Positions 8,163 through 16,331 of a DNA stretch of 26,792 nucleotides are shown in pieces. The translations under genes and the position numbers were made by a program. The notes under the pieces are model-generated. The model ran no database searches. It saw only the letters and a program-made list of their open reading frames with translations, and had not been told where the DNA came from. The DNA is from Ruminococcaceae bacterium UBA6353 (GTDB lineage: Bacteria > Bacillota > Clostridia > Oscillospirales > Acutalibacteraceae): contig DJRT01000020.1 in NCBI GenBank assembly GCA_002437905.1, positions 67,659 through 94,450 on the forward strand, read 5' to 3'. Positions within the stretch are counted from its first letter, which is position 1; every line of letters starts with the position of its first letter.

Positions 8163-10848
8163 ACGGATTGTGGCCTTGTTGGCCGCTGCGGCACTGCTGG
8201 CCTCTTTGGCTATGGGCTGCAGCAATAAAGGAACCGTGGAGGAGCCTGCGGGGGAAAAGGGCAAGCAGGCACAGCTGGTTGTGGCAATGAACCCGGTATT
8301 TCTTTACGATGATAACGCGACCGTCATTGCCTATAACGATATCAAAAATGCGGTCAGGACGGACCGTGAGGCCTCCAATCTGACCGCCCTGTACCAGACG
8401 ACTGCCTGGAAATGGGCGTATCAGGAGGATACCTATTGGCAGCAGCGGGGGATTTATGAGCTGCGCAAATGGCGCAATGGCGCCGGCAAATCGGCCAAAA
8501 AGACCTATGCCTATGCGCTGAATGCGGATGGCTCGGTCTCCCTGGGCAGCTATGCGGCGGGTACTACGGCGCTCACCACCTATCAGGGGGAGACGGTGCC
8601 GGACTGCGGCCTGCTGCTCTCTGTGACCGGCCAAAAGGAGGAGGCGCTGTGCTATACCGTGGCGCAGGACGGCGTCCTGTTTATCACCGCGGGCACAATC
8701 ACCGCCATTGAGGCGGTGGACGGCGTCAAGACCGGCTTTCTGGCGGAGGATGGCACCCCCCGTAAGGCCAGCGTGCGCATCCTGCGCAATGGCGTGCAGC
8801 TGTGGAGCGGCACGCTGCAGAATACCACGGCGGCGGCCGACGGCGTGGCCGTGACCGCTCTGGAGTATCCGCAGATCAATGATATTGCCGTGTCCGCCGG
8901 CGATCAGGTGATGATCGCCGTGCAGCTGGAGGCACAGGCCAACCGGGACGAGGATGTATCTGCCCCCGAAATGAACGAGAAGGATAACTGGACGATTGTC
9001 CGCACCGCCTCGCAGGTGGAGGTCAGCCATACGCTTGACGCGACAAGGTCCGATAATTCCCTGGCCTTTGTGGTGGATTACCAGTCGGCCTTTACCTGGC
9101 TGCGGTACAGCCAGGCCTCCGAGGAGGAAACGGCTCTGGCCAATGAGTATTATGAGCGGTTTGCCAACCGGCTGAATGCCGATGTGCCGTACCATAATGA
9201 AACGCACGATGAGGAAAAGTACGAGATCGTCATCGGGCAGAATCCGGCCAGACCGCAGTCGGAGGCTATCTACAATGAGCTGATTTCCGCCCGCGTGAAC
9301 CATGCCAATGATTATGCGATCCGGCTGGTGGATAATAAGCTGTATATCGTCGGCACCAATGTGTATTCGCTCCGGGCGGCATTGGAGTATTTCATGGAAA
9401 AGCTCTGCGTGGATGATGACAGCAGCATTCCGGCCGGCTATACCTATTCCCATGCGGAAAAAACGGAAACGGTGACCGTGTGCGGTGCCAATATCAGCAC
9501 CTATGTCATCCGGACCGAGAAATATCCGTCATATCTGGTGTGGATGGCGGCAGAAAACCTGCAGGAATATATCCGCACCCACTGCGGCTATTGCATTGAT
9601 ATCCTGCCGATGACCGACGACGGCAAGACCTACGCCAACGAGATCCGGGTGGGGCCGATCCAGGGCGCCGTGAAGGCGAACCGGGTGTACGATACCCGCT
9701 TCACCAGCGCGGACACCGATGCCTATTTGTCGGTAGACGCGGACGGCCTGCTGGAAGTGCCGCAGACCGATTATCAGATTGCCATACAGGGCAATGCGCT
9801 GGTGCTCAATGGCGGTTCTACCTATGCGATCAATGCCGGTATGCAGCGCCTGCTCCAGGATCTGGACACGCAGAAGGCCATCGACAGCCGGTACGCGGTG
9901 ACCGGCAGCTACGATCAGAAGTATTCGCTGTCCGGCGGCTACGCACTGACCCTGGCGGATGAATTCAACTATACCGGTACGGACGAAGAGGTGGAAACCG
10001 CTGTGCGCCGCCTGTGGGGAATGTCCAATGATACAACGCCCGGTCCCACCCCGCTGGCAAAGGACAGCAACGGCAATGTGACCATTTGGGATCAGCAGCG
10101 CCGCCCGGATCAGTACGGCCAGAACTGGTGGATCTGGCACAGCGATAACAATGGCTACCTGATGGAGGTTACCAAGAAGGAGTCCTATGGCTACGATGCG
10201 ATCCGCCTGGTGTCGGAGAACCGGATGTCCTTCCGCTTCGGCATCTGGGAGACCCGCCTGGTGATGGCTACCCGCAATGGTGCCTGCTCCTGCCTGTGGA
10301 CTGAGAACCAGAAGCCGCTCAAGACGGCGTTGCGGCCGGAGATTGATGTGTATGAAAACTACGGTGCCGACGGCTTCCATGCCAATCTGCACACCTGGGA
10401 CGATTACACGCTGGATCCCACGGACGGGCATGTGGATCACAATGCGGAGGATTACTCCTTCCACTGGATAACACCGGCCGCCGGGGAGCATTTCTATGAT
10501 ACCTTCCACCACATGGGCTTTGTCTGGACAGCCGATGGCATAGACCTGTTCATGGACAATGTGGTGTATGACTCCATTTCCTTCAATAGCAGCCGTTGGA
10601 ACGCCTTCCGCACAACCAGCGGCATCATCCGTCTGACCAACGGTGTCGGCGCCGAAAAGTACGCCCGCGTCAATCCGCAGGATGTGATGTCGGATGTTAG
10701 CCGGTTCTTTGAGGTGTCCATCATTGATTACACCAGAATTTATCAGCCGGATTACCGGAGTATGGCGCAGGAGGAACAGCCGCAGCTGGTGTTTGGCCGC
10801 GGGAGCGGCTGGATGGATACGCCGTTTGTCCAGTTTACCAATAAGTAA
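8155..10848 (+). CDS. Lipoprotein with C-terminal glycoside hydrolase family 16 domain
   Basis: An 897-residue lipoprotein. The leader ends in LASLAMGC, with the lipidated cysteine at residue 22. Residues about 30-290 form a beta-rich region of unknown family. Residues about 330-425 and again 464-568 look like two copies of the small alpha/beta domain found at the N-terminus of GH67 alpha-glucuronidases and GH20 enzymes, for example YEIVIGQN and later NKLYIVGTNVYSLRAALEYF. Residues about 595-880 are a GH16 domain with the catalytic motif EIDVYE: nucleophile E729, D731, acid/base E734. GH16 enzymes cut beta-1,3/1,4-glucans, galactans and related polymers. The start overlaps the preceding surface-protein gene, with GGAGGGG just upstream, so the two are translationally coupled. 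The exact polysaccharide cannot be read from the sequence. Confidence 0.87.
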   Translation: MRKRIVALLAAAALLASLAMGCSNKGTVEEPAGEKGKQAQLVVAMNPVFLYDDNATVIAYNDIKNAVRTDREASNLTALYQTTAWKWAYQEDTYWQQRGIYELRKWRNGAGKSAKKTYAYALNADGSVSLGSYAAGTTALTTYQGETVPDCGLLLSVTGQKEEALCYTVAQDGVLFITAGTITAIEAVDGVKTGFLAEDGTPRKASVRILRNGVQLWSGTLQNTTAAADGVAVTALEYPQINDIAVSAGDQVMIAVQLEAQANRDEDVSAPEMNEKDNWTIVRTASQVEVSHTLDATRSDNSLAFVVDYQSAFTWLRYSQASEEETALANEYYERFANRLNADVPYHNETHDEEKYEIVIGQNPARPQSEAIYNELISARVNHANDYAIRLVDNKLYIVGTNVYSLRAALEYFMEKLCVDDDSSIPAGYTYSHAEKTETVTVCGANISTYVIRTEKYPSYLVWMAAENLQEYIRTHCGYCIDILPMTDDGKTYANEIRVGPIQGAVKANRVYDTRFTSADTDAYLSVDADGLLEVPQTDYQIAIQGNALVLNGGSTYAINAGMQRLLQDLDTQKAIDSRYAVTGSYDQKYSLSGGYALTLADEFNYTGTDEEVETAVRRLWGMSNDTTPGPTPLAKDSNGNVTIWDQQRRPDQYGQNWWIWHSDNNGYLMEVTKKESYGYDAIRLVSENRMSFRFGIWETRLVMATRNGACSCLWTENQKPLKTALRPEIDVYENYGADGFHANLHTWDDYTLDPTDGHVDHNAEDYSFHWITPAAGEHFYDTFHHMGFVWTADGIDLFMDNVVYDSISFNSSRWNAFRTTSGIIRLTNGVGAEKYARVNPQDVMSDVSRFFEVSIIDYTRIYQPDYRSMAQEEQPQLVFGRGSGWMDTPFVQFTNK

Positions 10849-10874
10849 GCTGGTCTAACCTTTCGCCTGGACGG

Positions 10875-10932
10875 TACAGACGGCCGTTTGTGTGCGGCGC
10901 CTGGGTGAAAACGCCGTCGCCGGCCGTCTGTA
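10875..10932. repeat. 12-bp inverted repeat in the GH16 gene trailer
   Basis: TACAGACGGCCG (10875-10886) and CGGCCGTCTGTA (10921-10932) are perfect inverted copies with a 34-base loop that itself can pair through CGGCG and CGCCG. It lies between the GH16 stop and the terminator. It may protect the mRNA 3' end; it has no T-run of its own. Confidence 0.55.
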
Positions 10933-10954
10933 TTGCCTGTTTCTTCTTTGGGTG

Positions 10955-11002
10955 GGCCGGGAGCATCCCCTGTACGGGGCGGTGCTCCCGGCCGGTTTTT
11001 TT
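10955..11002 (+). terminator. Intrinsic terminator of the surface protein/GH16 operon
   Basis: GGCCGGGAGCA (10955-10965) pairs with TGCTCCCGGCC (10983-10993). An inner CCCC/GGGG pairing extends the hairpin, and a T7 run follows at 10996-11002. Confidence 0.88.
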
Positions 11003-11034
11003 GTTCTGTTCAAAAAATGTCCCTTGTTTTTTCG

Positions 11035-11063
11035 TTGATTTTCCCTGCAATAGCTGCTATACT
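11035..11063 (+). promoter_or_regulatory. Upstream promoter of the AraC-regulator operon
   Basis: TTGATT (11035-11040), a 17-bp spacer and TATACT (11058-11063) preceded by TGC. It would add a leader of about 100 nt containing the downstream promoter. Confidence 0.55.
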
Positions 11064-11093
11064 ATTCATCAGAATGCCGATGCGCTAAATTTT

Positions 11094-11119
11094 TAGGAAA
11101 CATATTCCTTTTTGTAGGA
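11094..11119. promoter_or_regulatory. TAGGA direct repeats, candidate AraC-type site
   Basis: TAGGA occurs at 11094-11098 and 11115-11119, exactly 21 bp apart, and the second copy abuts the -35 box at 11120. AraC-family activators commonly bind two half-sites one or two turns apart next to -35. An overlapping AGGAA/TTCCT inverted pair lies at 11095-11109. Binding by the adjacent AraC protein is inferred. Confidence 0.42.
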
Positions 11120-11148
11120 TTTACAGGAAAACGGCGTACTGCTATACT
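11120..11148 (+). promoter_or_regulatory. Proximal promoter of the AraC-regulator operon
   Basis: TTTACA (11120-11125), a 17-bp spacer and TATACT (11143-11148) preceded by TGC. Transcription would start near 11155, only about 18 nt before the ATG at 11173. The -10 block CTGCTATACT is identical to that of the upstream promoter. Confidence 0.65.
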
Positions 11149-11172
11149 GAAAGACGAAACTGGGGGACAACA

Positions 11173-12093
11173 ATGGAACAGAACAGATACGGAGGCGAGC
11201 CCTTGTATCAATTGCCGCTCAATGGAGCTTATCCATTCCATATTCACCGGTCGCCGGATATTTATTATCCGCTGCACTGGCACTGCGAAATGGAGATCAT
11301 TTATCTTCTGGACGGGGAGACAGATGTCTATGTGGACGAGAAGATGTGGCACCTGAAAAAGGAGGATGTCCTCTTCATCGGCAGCACCTCTGTCCACAGC
11401 ATACCGGTCAGCCCGCCCGGCCTGGACGCTCTGGTCATCGAGATCGGCTTTTTCCTGCTGGGTACCAGTTTTCAGCCCTTTTCCGGCAAGAGCTTCGTTT
11501 CGCCGCTGCTGTCCCTTGGCGGAGAACTGACGCAGCCGCAGCGTGAGCTGAAGGCTCTGCTGCAGCGCCTGGCGGAAAACCCGCTGGCGCGGCACTATTG
11601 CCCCGAGCCGGCCGCGCTGTACCTGAAGGAGCGGCTCACCGTTTGCTCCGAGCTGTATAAGCTGACGGCCTTTTTGGTGGAGAATATGGAGCTGCGTGAG
11701 CAAAGCCCCGAAAGGGAAAAGCGCTTTCAGATGGTCAATGCCATGCAGACGGTTCTGTCGTTTGTGCGGGAAAACTACGAGCAGCCGATTCCGGTCAGCC
11801 GTGCGGCGGCGCTGGTGGGGTACGAAAAGACCCGTTTCTGCCAGCTGTTCAAAAAGGCGATGGGGGTATCTTTCCACCGTTATCTGATCAATTACCGCCT
11901 GCAGGTGGCATGCTCTCTCCTGCGGGAGACCGACCTGCCGATTGCGGCGGTCGCCGACCAGGTCGGCATGCCGCAGGCCAAGACCTTCTGCCGCCTGTTC
12001 CGTGACCGCTATGCTGTCACCCCCAGTGAATACCGCCATTCCGGCAAGCCGGACGCGGCAGCCGCAGCGCCGGAGGAGGCGCCGGCGGAGTGA
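11173..12093 (+). CDS. AraC-family transcriptional regulator with cupin sensor domain
   Basis: A 306-residue protein. Residues about 25-80 form a cupin-like sensor, with YPLHWHCEMEIIYLLDG and a following WHLKKEDVLFIG strand pattern. Residues about 190-295 form the double helix-turn-helix of the AraC family, including FVRENYEQPIPVSRAAALVG and the signature region DQVGMPQAKTFCRLFRDRY followed by TPSEYR. Such proteins usually activate sugar-use genes when a small carbohydrate binds the cupin. GGGGG lies 8 nt before the ATG. The gene is first in an operon whose second gene starts within its stop codon, so it probably controls the two genes that follow, and possibly the surface unit upstream. Confidence 0.93.
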   Translation: MEQNRYGGEPLYQLPLNGAYPFHIHRSPDIYYPLHWHCEMEIIYLLDGETDVYVDEKMWHLKKEDVLFIGSTSVHSIPVSPPGLDALVIEIGFFLLGTSFQPFSGKSFVSPLLSLGGELTQPQRELKALLQRLAENPLARHYCPEPAALYLKERLTVCSELYKLTAFLVENMELREQSPEREKRFQMVNAMQTVLSFVRENYEQPIPVSRAAALVGYEKTRFCQLFKKAMGVSFHRYLINYRLQVACSLLRETDLPIAAVADQVGMPQAKTFCRLFRDRYAVTPSEYRHSGKPDAAAAAPEEAPAE

Positions 12094-13412
12094 ACGGAGC
12101 CTTTTTTGCCGGTGCCGCGCGGCGGGATATCACCCCGCCGGTCGGCACCGCCCTTTGCGGGTACTACCCGGATTTCTCCAGCACGGCAGTCCACGACCGG
12201 CTGCAGGTCACGGCGTTGGCCCTGCGGCAGAACGGCACCACCGTGCTGCTTGTCAATGCCACGCTGCTTTCTTTCCAAACGGCACTGAGCAATGAGATCC
12301 GCCGGCACATACAGCGGCAGTGCGGGATGCCCTATGACCATATCCTGCTGGCGGCCACGCATACCCACGCCGCGCCGAATGTACTCGGCATTGAGGGATG
12401 GGGCGCCATTGACCGCGCCTATTGCGATGGGATCCTGCTGCCGGCCGTGCTGGATAGCTGCCGGGAGGCGCTGGCGCAGCTGCAGCCGGCGGAGGTTGCC
12501 CTCGGGGAGACCTTCAGTGCGGTCGGGGTCAACCGGCGGCAGCGGCTGCCGGATGGCCGGGTCATCCTGGGGCAGAATCCCCGGGGGTGCTATGATCCCT
12601 GCATGACGGTGCTGTCTGTCCGCTCCGAGCGGGGGGATGGCATCCTGAACCTGCTGCATTACGGCTGCCATGGTACGGCGGCCGGCTGCACGACCGAGAT
12701 CACGCGGGATTGGTCGGGGGTCGCGATTGACCGCCTGGAGGAAGCAACCGGCGTACCGACGGTGTTTTGGAACGGCGCCATGGGGGATGTAGGGCCGCGC
12801 CTGCCGGATGGCCGCACCGCCGGGGATATCCGCGCCATGGAGGCGCTGGGTGAGCAGGCCGCCGCCGATGCCCTTGCGGTCCTCGGGCGGCTGGGCGGCT
12901 ATCGGCGCCCGGCGCTGGCGGTGGGCTGCGGGGAGGTCTTTCTGCCGTATCGGCCGTTTCCCTCGCTGCAGGAGGTGCAGCAGCGCCTGCACGCCATCCG
13001 GCACCCGGAAAAGCTGTTCAATTCCCGCCGGCTGGAATATACCTACCTGCACAATCTGGAAATGCACCTTTCCGGTGCGGCGGAGAAGGCGCCCGCCGGC
13101 CTGGCCTACCGGCAGACGGCAGTGGCTGTCGGCGACCTTGTGCTGGTGCCCTTTCCCTTTGAGGTGTTTTCAAAGATCAGCCTGCAGCTGCGGGCGCACA
13201 GCCCCTATCCGCACACATGGCTGCTGTCGGCGGTGAACGGATACTACGGCTACCTGCCGTCACAGGATCAGATTGATGCCGGCGGCTATGAGATTGATGT
13301 TTTTCTGACGGCCAATCTCTATACCCTCACGGATGATACGGATCAGCGTATTATCCGGGAAAATCTGCAGATTATCCGGCAGCTGCGGGAGGCCGCCGGA
13401 ACCGATATATGA
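12090..13412 (+). CDS. Neutral/alkaline ceramidase superfamily protein lacking the catalytic serine
   Basis: A 440-residue protein matching the N-terminal domain of neutral/alkaline non-lysosomal ceramidases. It opens with the family phrase ARRDITPPVGTALCGYYP. Zinc-binding histidines are visible as H91 and H93 in AATHTHAAPN and H194 in YGCHGTAAG. The C-terminal block NGYYGYLPSQDQIDAGGYE is also typical. In true ceramidases a catalytic serine follows the GDxS pattern; here the matching site reads GAMGDVGPR, with G235 in its place. No signal peptide is seen, so the protein is probably cytoplasmic, unlike secreted ceramidases. It is therefore best regarded as a metal-dependent hydrolase of unknown substrate. 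The GTG start at 12090 overlaps the previous stop (GTGA), with GGAGGAGG upstream. Confidence 0.82.
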   Translation: MNGAFFAGAARRDITPPVGTALCGYYPDFSSTAVHDRLQVTALALRQNGTTVLLVNATLLSFQTALSNEIRRHIQRQCGMPYDHILLAATHTHAAPNVLGIEGWGAIDRAYCDGILLPAVLDSCREALAQLQPAEVALGETFSAVGVNRRQRLPDGRVILGQNPRGCYDPCMTVLSVRSERGDGILNLLHYGCHGTAAGCTTEITRDWSGVAIDRLEEATGVPTVFWNGAMGDVGPRLPDGRTAGDIRAMEALGEQAAADALAVLGRLGGYRRPALAVGCGEVFLPYRPFPSLQEVQQRLHAIRHPEKLFNSRRLEYTYLHNLEMHLSGAAEKAPAGLAYRQTAVAVGDLVLVPFPFEVFSKISLQLRAHSPYPHTWLLSAVNGYYGYLPSQDQIDAGGYEIDVFLTANLYTLTDDTDQRIIRENLQIIRQLREAAGTDI

Positions 13413-13438
13413 GAGAAAAAAACAGGTGGTGTGAGCGC

Positions 13439-15343
13439 ATGAGCAAAGTGACTGTTCCCATTGGAATGCAGGAGGATCTGAATCTGGAGGCCGCCGTGGC
13501 CTATCTCAGAAAGATTCGCTGTGAGCGGGTGTTCCTTGCCCAGATTTACCGCACCCTTGAACGGGATGCCGACTATTTTGCCGTTTTGGAGCGGGTTCGC
13601 CAGCGCATGGCGTTTTTCCGCAATGCGGGCTTTGAGGTGGGGATATGGCTGCCCACCATCGGCTACGGCGGCCCGGTGCTGGAGCGCAACCGCGCGGTTT
13701 CAGACCGGCTGACGCATATCCGGTCGATCACCGGCCGGGTGGCCGAGGATGCCCTGTGCCCGACGGACGGGCAGTTTGTGGATATCATCTGCGCCATGCT
13801 GGCGGATCACGCGGCGCTGCATCCGGATCTGCTGATGCTGGATGATGAGCTTTGCCTGTCGGTGCGTCCCGGCATCGGCTGCGCGTGTGAGCGGCATCTG
13901 GCCGAATACCGGCGCCGTCTGGGAGAGGGCGTGGCACTGGAGGAGCTGCCGGATAAGCTGTTCACTGGTGGCCGCAGCCGCTACCGGGATGTGTGGCTGG
14001 AGCTGATGGGGGACACCCTCCGCAGCTTTTGCCGCCGGATGCGGGAGGCGGTGGATCAGGTGGATCCGACCATCCGCATGGGCTTCTGTGCCGGCTTTAC
14101 TTCGTGGGATCTGGAGGGGGCCGATGCGCTGGAACTGACAAAAATTCTGGCCGGGAATACCAGGCCCTTCCTGCGCTTCACCGGCGCGCCGTACTGGACG
14201 CCGGGTCATCGCTTCCAGACGCAGCCGCTCTCGGTGGTAATCGAGTGTGCCCGCCAGCAATATGCCTGGTGCCGGGATACGGGCGTCGAGGTCTTTACGG
14301 AGGGGGATACCTACCCCCACAATCGCTGCCATGTGGCGGCGGCCTATCTGGAATGCTTTGATCTGGCCACGCGGGTGTCCGATGATATGGACGCGCTGAA
14401 ATACTTCTTTGGCTATGTCTCCCCCCTCGGGTACGAAACAGGCTATATCGACAGCCATATCCGGCATATGCCGCTGCATGAGTCGATCACAGCCATGTGC
14501 GGGGATAAGACCGCCGTGGGCATCCGGGTGTATCAGACCATGCACAAGTGCCGTGGGCAGCATTTTCCAGGCCATTTTATCGGCGAACGGGCGATCATGC
14601 AGCGGTGGTTTTCCTCAGCGGCGTGTCTGCTGTCCACCCAGGCCATCCCCACTGTCTATGAGGGCCGGGGGATCTGCGGCATCGCCTTCGGCGATGATGC
14701 CCTGGCGCTGGATGAAGCCGCCCTGTCCGGCGGCATGATCCTGGATGTGCAGGCAGCCGCGCTGCTGGCGGAGCGGGGGGTGGATACCGGCCTGCTTTCC
14801 GCTGCCCCTCTGTGGAACGAATATGCAGAAAAATTCGAAGCCTTTGGCATCGATACGGTACAGAACGGCACATGCGGCGTGTACGCTATGGAGGTGGCGG
14901 ACGGTGTGCAGGTGCAGAGCCGTTTCCACGGCGATGACGGTACCTATATCGCCTCCTATTGCTATGAGAACGCCGCCGGGCAGCGCTTTTTGGTCTATGG
15001 CTTCTGCGGCGATGAGGTGCGCTATGAGAGCAGCACCCTGCGCTCCTATTGCCGTGGCCGGCAGATCAATGCCCTGCTGCCATGGCTGTGCGGAAAGGCC
15101 TCTCCCGCAGTCTGCGAGGGGCATCCGTTCCTCTATTGCCTGTGTAAGGAGAAGGAAGACGCCATGGCTGTTGCCTATATCAATTGCCATCCGGATGAGA
15201 TCTACGATGCGCAGGTCACGCTGTCCCGTCCGGCGCGCCGCATCCGTTTCCTGAACTGCGAGGGGACCCTTCAGGGGAATACGGTTACGATCCGGTATAT
15301 CAAGGCCTTTGGCTTTGCCGCCTTTGAGGTGGATGAGGAATAA
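13439..15343 (+). CDS. GH42-like TIM-barrel protein with glutamine-amidotransferase-like middle domain
   Basis: A 634-residue protein without a signal peptide. Residues about 10-360 look like a (beta/alpha)8 barrel of the GH42/GH14-like clan, with the strand-end motif LLMLDDELCLS (D135, D136, E137) followed by a CACERHLAEY segment seen in uncharacterised beta-galactosidase-like proteins. Residues about 400-470 (ALALDEAALSGGMILDVQAA) resemble the trimerisation domain of GH42 enzymes. The fold assignment is from motif memory, so the reaction is not certain. The ATG at 13439 is chosen for its AGGTGG site 9 nt upstream; an ATG at 13409 that overlaps the previous stop would add 10 residues but lacks a well-spaced site. 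It is the last gene of the AraC operon. Confidence 0.75.
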   Translation: MSKVTVPIGMQEDLNLEAAVAYLRKIRCERVFLAQIYRTLERDADYFAVLERVRQRMAFFRNAGFEVGIWLPTIGYGGPVLERNRAVSDRLTHIRSITGRVAEDALCPTDGQFVDIICAMLADHAALHPDLLMLDDELCLSVRPGIGCACERHLAEYRRRLGEGVALEELPDKLFTGGRSRYRDVWLELMGDTLRSFCRRMREAVDQVDPTIRMGFCAGFTSWDLEGADALELTKILAGNTRPFLRFTGAPYWTPGHRFQTQPLSVVIECARQQYAWCRDTGVEVFTEGDTYPHNRCHVAAAYLECFDLATRVSDDMDALKYFFGYVSPLGYETGYIDSHIRHMPLHESITAMCGDKTAVGIRVYQTMHKCRGQHFPGHFIGERAIMQRWFSSAACLLSTQAIPTVYEGRGICGIAFGDDALALDEAALSGGMILDVQAAALLAERGVDTGLLSAAPLWNEYAEKFEAFGIDTVQNGTCGVYAMEVADGVQVQSRFHGDDGTYIASYCYENAAGQRFLVYGFCGDEVRYESSTLRSYCRGRQINALLPWLCGKASPAVCEGHPFLYCLCKEKEDAMAVAYINCHPDEIYDAQVTLSRPARRIRFLNCEGTLQGNTVTIRYIKAFGFAAFEVDEE

Positions 15344-15351
15344 CGGACGAT

Positions 15352-15390
15352 AAAAAAGCGCAGAAAAGCTGACGCTTTCTGCGCTTTTTT
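15352..15390 (+). terminator. Bidirectional intrinsic terminator
   Basis: A-run, GCGCAGAAA stem and matching TTTCTGCGC arm with T6 at 15385-15390. The 15-bp symmetrical hairpin can end both the AraC operon and the minus-strand operon whose last stop is at 15489. Bases 15391-15488 hold nothing else recognised. Confidence 0.87.
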
Positions 15391-15488
15391 GCTCAAAATC
15401 GGACGAGAAATGCGGTTTTTGCACCGGTTTTTGCGCAAAATAATGGCCAAAAAACCGATAAATTCAGGCGGATTGCGGTATCTACGGG

Positions 15489-16331
15489 TTATTTTTTGCC
15501 GCCGAAATCCATGCGCACGATCTGCATGTTCATCCTGCGGTCGCCCACCCTGGCCAAAAAGCGGAAAAAGCCGCTCACCGATGGATCCTTCAGGTTGTGG
15601 TAGCCCAGCATATAGCCGCGGCTGGATACCTGCGTGGCCGGATCCCAGGCCGAAAGCTCCCGCACGGCATCTGCCACAGCAAAATACGCGCCGACATCCT
15701 GGATCTCGGCATCCTTGATCCAGGTTTTCAGCATCAGCTTGACGGCGCTTTTGTTTGCGGCGTCAAAGACCAGCCGGCCGCCCGGAAAGGCCCCGGCCAT
15801 GGCCTGCGTGAGCGCCCGGACCTGCTCCTTCAGAAAGTAGTAGAACACGCCGGCTGCAAAGAACACCGCACCGTCGGCAGCCTGGATGCTTTGGAACCAG
15901 GCTGTGTCGTTCAGATCGCAGGGAAGGTTTGTTTCCCGCTCACCGGCGGGCAGCAGCTCATTGCGCACAGCGATCACCTCGGGAAAATCGAGGTTATAGA
16001 TTTTGCAGCGCCCGTTATCGCAGCGCCGGCCGGTATCGTCCAGCCCGCAGCCGAGATTGACCACCGCGGCATTCGGATGGGCTTTCAGGTACTCGGTTAC
16101 CTCAAAGGCGAGATCCCGCTGGCGCATCGTGACCTCCAGAAACCCGAAGCGCTGCATCAGGCTGCCGGATTTTTTCGCCAGTGTGGAAAAATCGTAGTCA
16201 ATGCTGTCCATCAGCTTTGCAGCCGTCTCGTCCCGGAATAGGCCGGGATACAGCGTCGACGCCATCTTCCGCCCGTACAGCGGGATCACCAGTGTTTCCT
16301 GTACGGTGTTTTTTTCAATATGGTATTTCAT
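15489..16331 (-). CDS. Class I SAM-dependent methyltransferase, LCM/TcmP-like O-methyltransferase family
   Basis: A 280-residue protein of the leucine-carboxyl-methyltransferase-like group. Motif I is AAVVNLGCGLDDTGRRCD at about residues 88-105, followed by IYNLDFPEVIAVRNELL, whose acidic residue should hold the SAM ribose. An ADGAVFFAAGVFYYF strand and a GGRLVFDAANKS segment complete the Rossmann core. Family members methylate carboxyl or hydroxyl groups of small metabolites. AAAGGAG precedes the ATG. The start overlaps the stop of the hydrolase gene by 4 bp, so the two are translationally coupled. It is last in a three-gene minus-strand operon. The substrate is unknown. Confidence 0.88.
   Translation of the reverse strand: MKYHIEKNTVQETLVIPLYGRKMASTLYPGLFRDETAAKLMDSIDYDFSTLAKKSGSLMQRFGFLEVTMRQRDLAFEVTEYLKAHPNAAVVNLGCGLDDTGRRCDNGRCKIYNLDFPEVIAVRNELLPAGERETNLPCDLNDTAWFQSIQAADGAVFFAAGVFYYFLKEQVRALTQAMAGAFPGGRLVFDAANKSAVKLMLKTWIKDAEIQDVGAYFAVADAVRELSAWDPATQVSSRGYMLGYHNLKDPSVSGFFRFLARVGDRRMNMQIVRMDFGGKK

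Noticed and set aside
3813..8264. A 1483-codon open frame on the minus strand, opposite the surface-protein gene
   Set aside because: It is in exact antisense codon register with the real gene, so it stays open simply because that gene uses no TTA, CTA or TCA codons. The translation is low-complexity and matches no family, while the sense protein has a signal peptide, modules and an anchor.
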